This document shows, piece after piece, positions 1-5,757 of a stretch of 9,178 nt of DNA (position 1 is the first letter of the stretch; every line of letters starts with the position of its first letter). The notes beneath the pieces are model-generated. The model had not been told where the DNA came from. It saw nothing but the letters and a program-made list of their open reading frames with translations, and did not search any database. The stretch lies in the NCBI GenBank assembly GCA_036567205.1, contig DATCVA010000297.1, positions 1 to 9,178 on the forward strand, in the 5' to 3' direction. The stretch is from DATCVA01 sp036567205 (GTDB lineage: Bacteria > Pseudomonadota > Gammaproteobacteria > Burkholderiales > Burkholderiaceae_B). The translations under genes were made by a program, and so were the position numbers.

Positions 1-680
1 CCATGAGCCGTTTGCGTGCCCGTGTCGCTGAGCGCTTGCTGCAATCGCAGGCTGAAAACGCCATACTTACGACTTTCAACGAAGTCAACATGCAGGCTAT
101 TCTCGATCTGCGTAACAAATACAAAGAATCGTTCGAGAAAGAGCACGGCGTTAAATTGGGGTTCACCTCGTTCTTCGTCAAAGCCGCAGTGGCCGCGCTT
201 AAAAAATACCCGGTCGTCAACGCGTCGGTCGATGGCAAAGATATTATTTATCACGGCTACTTCGACATTGGTGTTGCCGTGGGCAGCCCGCGCGGACTGG
301 TTGTGCCTATTTTACGCAACGCCGATCAAATGTCGCTGGCCGACATCGAAAAGCAAATTGCCGACTTTGGCGCTCGCGCCCGCGATGGCAAGTTAACGCT
401 TGAAGAGCTCACTGGCGGTACGTTCTCTATTTCGAACGGAGGGGTATTCGGGTCCATGCTGTCAACCCCCATCATCAATCCTCCGCAAGCCGCAATTTTA
501 GGTATTCACGCCACTAAAGAGCGCGCAGTTGTAGAAAAAGGTCAAATTGTTATTCGCCCCATGAATTACCTGGCGCTGTCATACGATCACCGCATTATTG
601 ACGGCCGTGAAGCTGTCCTGGCATTGGTTGCAATGAAAGATGCGCTTGAAGATCCACAACGTCTGTTGCTGGACGTATAA
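1..680 (+). CDS. odhB: Dihydrolipoyllysine-residue succinyltransferase (E2 of 2-oxoglutarate dehydrogenase), C-terminal part
   Basis: This is the 3' part of a gene that begins before the window. The first ATG (position 3) is internal, because the 'MSRLRARVAERLL' segment is the usual start of the E2 catalytic domain. The lipoyl and E1/E3-binding domains therefore lie outside. E2 transfers the succinyl group from lipoamide to CoA in the cytoplasmic 2-oxoglutarate dehydrogenase complex of the TCA cycle. The visible 225 residues are the chloramphenicol-acetyltransferase-like catalytic core. The active-site motif DHRIIDG lies at visible residues 195-201, with the catalytic His196 and the supporting Asp200. 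The text around 'VNASVDGKDIIYHGYFDIGVAVGSPRGLVVPILRNAD' positions and the ending DPQRLLLDV favour the succinyl (OdhB/SucB) rather than the acetyl (AceF) type. The dihydrolipoyl dehydrogenase gene follows, as in Bordetella-like odh operons. The reading frame is intact up to TAA at 678-680. Confidence 0.95.
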   Translation, partial: MSRLRARVAERLLQSQAENAILTTFNEVNMQAILDLRNKYKESFEKEHGVKLGFTSFFVKAAVAALKKYPVVNASVDGKDIIYHGYFDIGVAVGSPRGLVVPILRNADQMSLADIEKQIADFGARARDGKLTLEELTGGTFSISNGGVFGSMLSTPIINPPQAAILGIHATKERAVVEKGQIVIRPMNYLALSYDHRIIDGREAVLALVAMKDALEDPQRLLLDV

Positions 681-700
681 GCGAATCGCTAATGATCTAG

Positions 701-763
701 CTCAAAGCCCCGGAAAACGTACCGGTTTGTTCGGGTACGTTTTACCGGGGCTTATTGTTTGAG
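701..763 (+). terminator. Strong hairpin between odhB and lpdA (terminator or attenuator)
   Basis: The arms 705-723 and 734-753 pair over 19 base pairs with a single bulged A (744) and a 10-nt loop. GC pairs at the base (GCCCCGG with CCGGGGC) are followed by AAAACGTACC with GGTACGTTTT. CTCAAA (701-706) and TTTGAG (758-763) can close it further. The tail after the stem (ATTGTTT) is only moderately U-rich. It could therefore be a partial terminator or an mRNA-stabilising/processing hairpin rather than a full stop. It lies 24 nt after the odhB stop codon. Confidence 0.7.
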
Positions 764-784
764 CGTCTCTACAACGCACGTGAC

Positions 785-817
785 TTCGTGTAGCGGCTGA
801 CGCTTTCTTTATAAAAT
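785..817 (+). promoter_or_regulatory. Possible weak promoter before lpdA
   Basis: An AT-rich stretch TTCTTTATAAAATG at 805-818 contains the -10-like hexamers TATAAA (810-815) and TAAAAT (812-817). I find no good -35 at 16-18 nt upstream; the nearest is TTCGTG at 785-790, which is too far and poor. It is listed because the preceding hairpin may stop transcription from odhB, in which case lpdA would need its own start. This is weak evidence only. Confidence 0.22.
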
Positions 818-864
818 GCGCGCACCTCGTGTGCTTGCGCTAACACTTTAATAGAGTAAATAAC

Positions 865-2292
865 ATGGCTAAACAATTCGACGTTGTCGTTATTGGTGCA
901 GGGCCCGGTGGATATATTGCTGCGATCCGTGCAGCTCAGTTGGGCATGTCGGTTGCATGTATCGATGCATGGAGCACTGCAGATGGCAAACCCGCACCAG
1001 GCGGCACATGCACCAACGTAGGTTGCATTCCATCCAAGGCATTGTTGCAATCGTCCGAGCATTACGAGCAGGTGAACCATCACTTTGGCGAGCATGGCAT
1101 TGAAGTAAAAGGCGTAAGCCTTAAGCTCGACACCTTGATTGGCCGCAAGGATACCGTCGTCAAGCAAAATAACGACGGTATTTTGTACTTGTTCAAAAAG
1201 AACAAAGTTACCTATTTTCATGGGACAGGCTCGTTTGCAGCCCAGGTTGATGGCGGCTGGTCTATCAAGGTATCGGGCTCGAACGAAGAAGAGCTCGTTG
1301 CCAAGCACGTTGTCGTTGCTACAGGCTCGTCAGCGCGCGCCTTGCCCGGATTGCCATTCGATGAGAAGCAGGTTTTGTCTAACGACGGTGCCCTGAGCAT
1401 ACCGGCTGTGCCCAAAAAACTGGGCGTTATCGGCGCGGGTGTTATTGGTCTTGAATTGGGTAGTGTATGGCGTCGTCTTGGTGCGGAAGTCACCATCCTT
1501 GAGGCAATGCCGGACTTCCTGGCTGTTGCCGATCAGCAAGTGGCCAAAGAAGCACAAAAGGCATTTGCTAAGCAAGGCCTGGCAATTCATACCGGCGTGA
1601 AAATCGGTGAAGTCAAAACGGCGGCCAAATCGGTTACGGTCCCATATACCGATGCATCAGGCGCAGAGCAAAAGCTGGTCGTCGATAATTTAATCGTTTC
1701 GATCGGCCGTGTACCTCACACCGAAGGGCTTGGCGTGGAAACAGTCGGGCTTAAACTGGACGAACGCGGATTTGTGGCCGTCGATGACGAGTGCAAAACA
1801 AATTTGCCTAACGTCTGGGCAGTGGGTGATGTGGTGCGTGGCCCCATGCTGGCGCACAAAGCGGAAGAAGAAGGCGTAGCCGTTGCCGAACGTATCGCGG
1901 GCCAGCATGGCCATGTCAACTTCGGTACGATCCCGTCGGTCATTTACACGTCGCCTGAAATTGCCTGGGTAGGTAAAAACGAGCAACAGCTTAAAACGGA
2001 AGGTATAGACTATAAAGCCGGCAGCTTCCCTTTTATGGCTAACGGCCGTGCGCGCGCATTAGGCGATACTACAGGCTTCGTAAAGGTTCTGGCCGATGCC
2101 AAAACCGATGAAGTGCTGGGCGTGCATATAGTAGGGCCGCTTGCTTCCGAGCTAATAGCCGAAGCGGTCACCATCATGGAGTTCCGCGGCGCATCTGAAG
2201 ATATCGCGCGTATTTGCCATGCGCATCCGACTTTGTCCGAGGCTCTTAAAGAGGCGGCATTGGCGGTTGATAAACGCGCTCTTAATTTTTAA
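865..2292 (+). CDS. lpdA: Dihydrolipoyl dehydrogenase (E3)
   Basis: A flavoprotein of 475 residues that reoxidises dihydrolipoamide on E2 with NAD+, serving the 2-oxoglutarate dehydrogenase complex in the cytoplasm. The N-terminal FAD-binding motif GAGPGG is at residues 11-16. The redox-active disulfide is in GGTCTNVGCIPSK, Cys49 and Cys54. The NAD-binding motif GAGVIG is at 190-195. A second FAD contact 'NVWAVGDV' follows, and the C-terminal dimer-interface catalytic pair is His454 with Glu459 in HPTLSE. The length is usual for E3 without a lipoyl domain, as for the OdhL type rather than the lipoyl-carrying PdhL type found in some betaproteobacteria. The start at 865 puts the FAD motif at the expected distance from the N terminus. 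Only a weak AGAG (853-856) stands upstream as ribosome binding site. It follows odhB by 184 bp, with a strong hairpin in the gap. The symbol odhL is also used for this gene. Confidence 0.97.
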   Translation: MAKQFDVVVIGAGPGGYIAAIRAAQLGMSVACIDAWSTADGKPAPGGTCTNVGCIPSKALLQSSEHYEQVNHHFGEHGIEVKGVSLKLDTLIGRKDTVVKQNNDGILYLFKKNKVTYFHGTGSFAAQVDGGWSIKVSGSNEEELVAKHVVVATGSSARALPGLPFDEKQVLSNDGALSIPAVPKKLGVIGAGVIGLELGSVWRRLGAEVTILEAMPDFLAVADQQVAKEAQKAFAKQGLAIHTGVKIGEVKTAAKSVTVPYTDASGAEQKLVVDNLIVSIGRVPHTEGLGVETVGLKLDERGFVAVDDECKTNLPNVWAVGDVVRGPMLAHKAEEEGVAVAERIAGQHGHVNFGTIPSVIYTSPEIAWVGKNEQQLKTEGIDYKAGSFPFMANGRARALGDTTGFVKVLADAKTDEVLGVHIVGPLASELIAEAVTIMEFRGASEDIARICHAHPTLSEALKEAALAVDKRALNF

Positions 2293-2306
2293 GATTGCGG
2301 TTCTAT

Positions 2307-2353
2307 AAAGCGAAAGCTTTTTAAAAAGGGCGGGCGTAAGTCCCCCTTTTTTT
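2307..2353 (+). terminator. Terminator after lpdA (two adjacent hairpins)
   Basis: The first small hairpin has arms AAAGC (2307-2311) and GCTTT (2316-2320) closed by a GAAA tetraloop and followed by T's. The second pairs AAAAAGGG (2323-2330) with CCCTTTTT (2344-2351), continuing with GG/CC after one bulged C (2331) to a 6-nt loop. It runs into a T7 tract (2347-2353). The A-tract before and T-tract after suggest it can work in both directions. It separates lpdA from zapE. Confidence 0.8.
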
Positions 2354-2373
2354 GTTTATACGAGTTTTTTTCT

Positions 2374-3465
2374 ATGAATGTCCGCGAGTATTATCACCAC
2401 TCCCTCGAAGAGCGTGGCTATCAGTCCGATCCCGCGCAATTGGCGGCGGTTGAGCGTTTGCAGGTTTACTACGATGATTGGGTTAGCTATAAACTTTCAC
2501 GCTCAACGTCATTGAGAAGAATTTTCAAACGACCCGATGTGCCCCGCGGTGTATACATGTGGGGCGGGGTTGGGCGTGGGAAAAGCTTTTTGATGGATGC
2601 GTTTTATGTGACGGTGCCTGTCAAGCGCAAGGCTCGTCTGCATTTTCATGAATTTATGCGCGGCGTTCATCAAGAGCTGCGCGAGGTCAAGGGGCAGCAA
2701 GATCCCCTGGATGAGGTAGCCAAGCGTATTGCAAAGCGCTATCGGTTAATTTGTTTCGACGAGTTTCATGTGTCGGATGTGGCCGATGCCATGATACTTT
2801 ACCGCCTGTTGCTTAAGCTGTTCGAACATGGCACCTCGTTTGTCATGACATCCAACTATGAGCCGTCTACTTTATATCCCGATGGCTTGCATCGCAATCG
2901 CATTTTGCCGGCGATTAAGTTGATTCAAGATCGTATGGACGTGCTTAATGTGGATATTGGCCTGGATTATCGCCGCCGCACACTCGAACAGGTTCGCATG
3001 TATCTTACGCCGATTACAGATCAGACTGATATCGAGCTAAGGGCTGCGTTCGAGCGCTTATCCGATACGGCGGCGCAAAAGCCGGTATTGACCATCGAGC
3101 ATCGTGAGATCAAGGCCATTGCACTGGGCGGCAGTATTGTCTGGTTCGATTTTGCGACATTGTGCGCAGGACCTCGTTCGCAGAACGATTATCTGGAACT
3201 GGCCAGTCGTTTCCAAACCGTTATCTTATCGGGAGTGCCTCGCATGGGCGTACGGCATGCTTCCGAAGCACGGCGATTTACATGGCTTATCGACGTCTTC
3301 TACGACCACAAGATTAAACTGATCATGTCGGCTGAATGTGATGCTGAAGAGCTCTATACTCAAGGGCCGTTGTCTAACGAGTTCCACCGTACAGTCTCGC
3401 GTATTCTAGAAATGCAGTCACGCGAATACCTCGAGACCGAGCGCCGCGAGGCTGTGACACTGTAA
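2374..3465 (+). CDS. zapE: Cell division protein ZapE / AFG1-family ATPase
   Basis: A 363-residue P-loop ATPase of the AFG1 family. In E. coli, ZapE is recruited to the division ring late in constriction and affects FtsZ bundling. The mitochondrial relative (AFG1/LACE1) helps quality control of membrane complexes. Visible motifs are Walker A GGVGRGKS at residues 64-71 (Lys70, Ser71) and Walker B around LICFDEFHVSDVADAM with Asp129 and Glu130. The family segment TSNYEPSTLYPDGLHRNR follows, containing the sensor-like Asn. The C-terminal part carries the usual 'CAGPRSQNDYLELAS' stretch. The length agrees with proteobacterial ZapE. There is no signal peptide or membrane segment. The start at 2374 gives the expected N terminus ('YYHHSLEERGYQ'). 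The only purine cluster upstream is GAG at 2362-2364 in a T-rich leader, so initiation is probably not strongly Shine-Dalgarno driven. It lies 81 bp after lpdA, beyond a terminator, so independent transcription is likely. In Bordetella-type genomes it is also found next to the odh genes. Confidence 0.93.
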   Translation: MNVREYYHHSLEERGYQSDPAQLAAVERLQVYYDDWVSYKLSRSTSLRRIFKRPDVPRGVYMWGGVGRGKSFLMDAFYVTVPVKRKARLHFHEFMRGVHQELREVKGQQDPLDEVAKRIAKRYRLICFDEFHVSDVADAMILYRLLLKLFEHGTSFVMTSNYEPSTLYPDGLHRNRILPAIKLIQDRMDVLNVDIGLDYRRRTLEQVRMYLTPITDQTDIELRAAFERLSDTAAQKPVLTIEHREIKAIALGGSIVWFDFATLCAGPRSQNDYLELASRFQTVILSGVPRMGVRHASEARRFTWLIDVFYDHKIKLIMSAECDAEELYTQGPLSNEFHRTVSRILEMQSREYLETERREAVTL

Positions 3466-3473
3466 GTTATTGT

Positions 3474-3503
3474 CCTTGCCATCGCGGCACGCAAGGCATT
3501 TTT
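3474..3503 (+). terminator. Possible weak terminator between zapE and trpS
   Basis: CCTTGC (3474-3479) can pair with GCAAGG (3491-3496), and TTTTT follows at 3499-3503. The loop is 11 nt, and the alternative inner stem TGCC/GGCA competes with it. The stem is short, so the call is uncertain. It lies just after the zapE stop codon. Confidence 0.4.
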
Positions 3504-3527
3504 ATTTAATTTTTCAAATAGCGATTT

Positions 3528-4868
3528 ATGACTACCCGAGTATTGACTGGCATTACTACTACTGGAACGCCTCATTTAGGCAATTATGCCGGAGCCATAC
3601 GTCCCGCGATTCAGGCCAGCACGCAACCCGAGGTCGATGCATTTTTTTTCCTGGCCGACTACCATGCGTTGATCAAGTGCGATGATCCGCGGCGTATTGC
3701 CCGCTCACGGCTGGAAATTGCGGCTACATGGATCGCCGCAGGGCTCGATGTCGAAAAGGTAACGTTCTATCGCCAGTCCGATATTCCGGAAATACCCGAA
3801 CTGTGCTGGATGCTGACGTGTGTGACTGCTAAAGGTTTAATGAATCGCGCACACGCTTATAAAGCCTCGGTCGATCAGAATGTAGCAAAAAATATTGAGC
3901 CCGATGATGGCATTAATATGGGCTTGTTCTCGTATCCCATCCTGATGGCTGCCGATATCCTTATGTTTAATGCGCATAAAGTTCCAGTGGGCCGGGACCA
4001 AATACAGCATCTGGAAATGACACGCGATATCGCTCAACGATTTAACCATTTGTACGGCCAGGGCAAAGATTTTTTTGTCATGCCCGAGGCGCAGATTGAC
4101 GACGAAGTAGCAACCTTGCCCGGTCTGGACGGACGGAAAATGTCCAAAAGCTATGACAACACGATTCCGTTGTTCGAGGGTGGCCAAAAAGCGTTGCGCT
4201 CTGCCGTCATGCGTATTGTCACTGACTCTCGTTTACCGGGCGAGCCTAAAGACGCCGAAAGTTCTCACTTGTATGCTTTGTATCGCGCTTTTTCGACAGC
4301 CGATGAGGCGATGCAGTTTCGACAGGAACTCGAGGGCGGACTGGGGTGGGGAGATGCCAAGAACCGTCTGTGCAGCCGTATTGAACAAGACTTGGCCCCT
4401 ATGCGCGAGCGGTATGCCGATCTCATGGCCGCTCCGGATCGCATCGAGGAAATACTTCAGGCCGGCGCCCACAAGGCGCGCCGCCTTTCCAGCGGGTTTA
4501 TGGCACAACTGCGGGACGCCGTCGGCCTGCATGCGATTAAAAGCGTTGCAGACGCAGATAGGTCGGTAGCAAGCAAAAAAACCGCAGGGAAACGCGCCCG
4601 GTTTATCAGCTTTCGCGACGCAGCGGCCCAGTTCCGATTTCGGCTGCTTGGAGCCGACGGACAGGAGCTATTGCTTTCCGAGCCATTTTCCGATCCTAAA
4701 GCTGCTGGCGTGGCAATAAAGCATTTGCAAAGTCAGGCTTTAAGCACGCTTTCGTTCGAGCAGGCAGGTATTGCAACGGTTTCTATTGATGATGTCGTGA
4801 TTTGTCGGTTCGAGGCTGAAAAAATCCTTGAAATTCAAAAGGCTATCGAAAGTTTAATACAAGATTGA
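3528..4868 (+). CDS. trpS: Tryptophanyl-tRNA synthetase with C-terminal YegP/DUF1508-like extension
   Basis: A class I aminoacyl-tRNA synthetase that charges tRNA-Trp with tryptophan using ATP, in the cytoplasm. The N terminus carries the HIGH-type motif TPHLGN (residues 14-19, His16, Gly18, Asn19). The KMSKS loop is complete at residues 204-208 (after GLDGR). The catalytic and tRNA-binding core occupies about residues 1-340, the normal size of bacterial TrpRS (about 330-340). A basic linker (about 341-357, with KKTAGKRAR) then leads to an extra C-terminal region of about 90 residues. Its start, residues 359-389 ('FISFRD..QFRFRLLGADGQELL.SEPFSD'), resembles YegP/DUF1508 modules. Total length is 446. 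I recall extended TrpS proteins in related Burkholderiales, so the extension is probably lineage-typical rather than an accident. The start at 3528 lies close before the nucleotide-binding motif, as expected. There is no clear Shine-Dalgarno in the T-rich leader. The function of the extension is unknown to me. Confidence 0.95.
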   Translation: MTTRVLTGITTTGTPHLGNYAGAIRPAIQASTQPEVDAFFFLADYHALIKCDDPRRIARSRLEIAATWIAAGLDVEKVTFYRQSDIPEIPELCWMLTCVTAKGLMNRAHAYKASVDQNVAKNIEPDDGINMGLFSYPILMAADILMFNAHKVPVGRDQIQHLEMTRDIAQRFNHLYGQGKDFFVMPEAQIDDEVATLPGLDGRKMSKSYDNTIPLFEGGQKALRSAVMRIVTDSRLPGEPKDAESSHLYALYRAFSTADEAMQFRQELEGGLGWGDAKNRLCSRIEQDLAPMRERYADLMAAPDRIEEILQAGAHKARRLSSGFMAQLRDAVGLHAIKSVADADRSVASKKTAGKRARFISFRDAAAQFRFRLLGADGQELLLSEPFSDPKAAGVAIKHLQSQALSTLSFEQAGIATVSIDDVVICRFEAEKILEIQKAIESLIQD

Positions 4869-4881
4869 TACCATGGCGCAC

Positions 4882-4929
4882 CGCGCGAATGGATCGATTT
4901 TTAAGAAAAAATAGTGATCCATTCGTGTG
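4882..4929 (+). repeat. Long inverted repeat / hairpin after trpS
   Basis: CGAATGGATC (4886-4895) and GATCCATTCG (4916-4925) are perfect 10-bp arms. C-G and G-T pairs extend them outward to 4882/4929. Inside, ATTTTT (4897-4902) pairs with AAAAAT (4907-4912) around a 4-nt loop. It begins 14 nt after the trpS stop codon. No T-tract follows (TGTGAAATGTG), so it is not a standard intrinsic terminator. It may protect the trpS 3' end, act as a processing site, or be a protein-binding palindrome. Confidence 0.65.
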
Positions 4930-4954
4930 AAATGTGTAAACTAAGCTTGTTGTA

Positions 4955-5000
4955 TTGGCCGAAAATGAGTGCTTTTAGCTAAATCATTGCTTGTGGCCAA
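4955..5000 (+). promoter_or_regulatory. Leader region of the DUF3309 gene; possible promoter elements
   Basis: TTGGCC (4955-4960) could be a -35, with CTAAAT (4979-4984) as a poor -10 at 18-bp spacing. The same TTGGCC can pair with GGCCAA at 4995-5000 to enclose a 34-nt loop that contains the palindrome TTTAGCTAAA (4974-4983). Either role is unproven. A promoter for the small gene is expected somewhere in 4930-5035, because a long hairpin separates it from trpS. Confidence 0.2.
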
Positions 5001-5037
5001 AAAGAAGTCCAGTGTCGTTGCTTTTTCAACTTGTCTG

Positions 5038-5044
5038 AAGGGGA
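5038..5044 (+). promoter_or_regulatory. Strong ribosome binding site of the DUF3309 gene
   Basis: AAGGGGA stands 6 nt before the ATG at 5051. It is the clearest Shine-Dalgarno in the window and decides the start of the small gene. The neighbouring zapE, trpS and helicase genes have none that is comparable. Confidence 0.8.
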
Positions 5045-5050
5045 ATTAGA

Positions 5051-5209
5051 ATGACCGTCGGAACAATTTTACTGATTATCCTGGTTTTGCTGCTGATTGG
5101 CGCGCTGCCGAGCTGGCCGCATAGCAGAAGCTGGGGCTATGCACCGACAGGCGGTTTGGGTTTGGTGCTGATTATTGTCCTGGTGTTGGTGCTTTTAGGC
5201 TATATATAG
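5051..5209 (+). CDS. Small two-helix membrane protein, DUF3309 type
   Basis: A 52-residue protein. Residues 4-19 (GTILLIILVLLLIGAL) form one hydrophobic segment and 34-52 (GGLGLVLIIVLVLVLLGYI) a second one. A short polar loop PSWPHSRSWGYAPT (20-33) connects them. The N-terminal 'GTILLIIL', the 'LPSWPHSRSWGY' turn and the 'GGLGL' start of helix two are the signature of the DUF3309 family, widespread small proteins of proteobacteria. Family function is unknown. An inner-membrane hairpin topology is inferred from the two helices. The start is fixed by a strong AAGGGGA site. It stands alone between trpS (182 bp upstream, with a hairpin in the gap) and the convergent acidic gene, whose stop codon is 21 bp away. 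The last codons lie inside a perfect palindrome, which constrains both the protein end (LLGYI) and the mRNA fold. Low aromatic content apart from Trp22/Trp28 and Tyr residues in the loop and at the end. Confidence 0.88.
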   Translation: MTVGTILLIILVLLLIGALPSWPHSRSWGYAPTGGLGLVLIIVLVLVLLGYI

Positions 5210-5232
5210 CCTAAAAGCGCTATTTACGCGCT
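5191..5232. terminator. Perfect 28-bp palindrome with overlapping second hairpin, between convergent genes
   Basis: GCTTTTAGGCTATA (5191-5204) is followed directly by its exact reverse complement (5205-5218). It forms a hairpin of about 12 bp with a TATA loop in transcripts of either strand. It includes the last six codons and the TAG stop of the DUF3309 gene. A second hairpin, AGCGC (5216-5220) with GCGCT (5228-5232), overlaps its right foot and touches the stop codon of the convergent gene. The position suggests a bidirectional terminator, but neither side has a good T-tract. Roles in mRNA 3'-end protection or Rho-assisted ending are equally possible. Confidence 0.6.
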
Positions 5233-5752
5233 ATTCGCACAACCCGGCGTCAATGTCCAACTGTTCGCAAAGTCGTAGAATGTGCTGGGCATCGTCGCGA
5301 TAGACCAGGATTACTTGGAAATCATTGGAATAGCTTTGCCCAAAATTGATCAGCCGGTACTTCGGGTGATGAACGAGCAATTGCTGGTCAAGCCATTGGT
5401 AATAGTCCGAGACTATTTCGAAGCTATTGTTATCGTATGGGTACTCGGGCAATGCCGGCGTTTCAAATGCTTCAGTGATCTGTTCGTAAAGCTCGTCTAC
5501 CGTATCGGCTGATGCAAAGTAGTCTTCAAGCTCAATAAATATTATGAAGGCAAGAACCCCTTGCGGGTCGTATTGTGCCACTTGCGCGGCTTCCGCCCCG
5601 TAGTTTTCCGTTAAGGTTTTTACCGGGTCCAGCCTGGCCTGCAGACAAATGCTAACAATCCGGCCAACTTCGTGGGGGTCCATATCGTTGCAGCTCAATA
5701 AGTTTATGAGCGTTGTCAATTTCGTTTCGTGGTTCAGAGCGTCGCTTGTCAT
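5231..5752 (-). CDS. Uncharacterised acidic protein, probably co-transcribed with tex
   Basis: I do not recognise this 173-residue protein. It is very acidic (30 Asp/Glu against 8 Lys/Arg), has no signal peptide and no transmembrane segment, and looks soluble and cytoplasmic. The N-terminal half appears helical (LTTLINLLSCNDMDPHEVGRIV), with a hydrophobic patch GVLAFIIFIELEDYF at about residues 65-79. The C-terminal half has alternating hydrophobics (YRLINFGQSYSNDFQVILVYRDD) that suggest beta strands, followed by a helix. Five Cys/His-containing spots do not form an obvious metal motif. The start ATG at 5752-5750 follows the tex stop codon by only 5 nt, so translation is probably coupled to tex. 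The only upstream SD-like element is a weak AATAAG. The stop TAG (5233-5231) lies within the small hairpin between the convergent genes. Codon use looks like that of the neighbours. A real gene is likely because of the tight spacing and the full-length open frame. Confidence 0.75.
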   Translation of the reverse strand: MTSDALNHETKLTTLINLLSCNDMDPHEVGRIVSICLQARLDPVKTLTENYGAEAAQVAQYDPQGVLAFIIFIELEDYFASADTVDELYEQITEAFETPALPEYPYDNNSFEIVSDYYQWLDQQLLVHHPKYRLINFGQSYSNDFQVILVYRDDAQHILRLCEQLDIDAGLCE

Positions 5753-5757
5753 GATGT

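Noticed and set aside
3..5. ATG at position 3 as the true start of odhB
   Set aside because: The encoded MSRLRARVAERLL segment is the beginning of the E2 catalytic domain, which normally follows lipoyl and binding domains. The gene must start upstream of the window.
769..1308. A 179-codon open frame on the - strand over the start of lpdA
   Set aside because: It lies antisense to the well-supported E3 gene, has no family resemblance and a scrambled Cys-rich composition. It is the longest of several shadow frames.
3837..4187. Open frame of 116 codons on the - strand inside trpS
   Set aside because: It is antisense to the conserved catalytic region including the KMSKS loop and shows no recognisable motif.
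4869..5230. Possible mobile element bounded by the inverted repeats at 4882-4929 and 5191-5218
   Set aside because: The two palindromes are unrelated in sequence. No transposase or target-site duplication is present, and the enclosed gene is a normal DUF3309-type gene.
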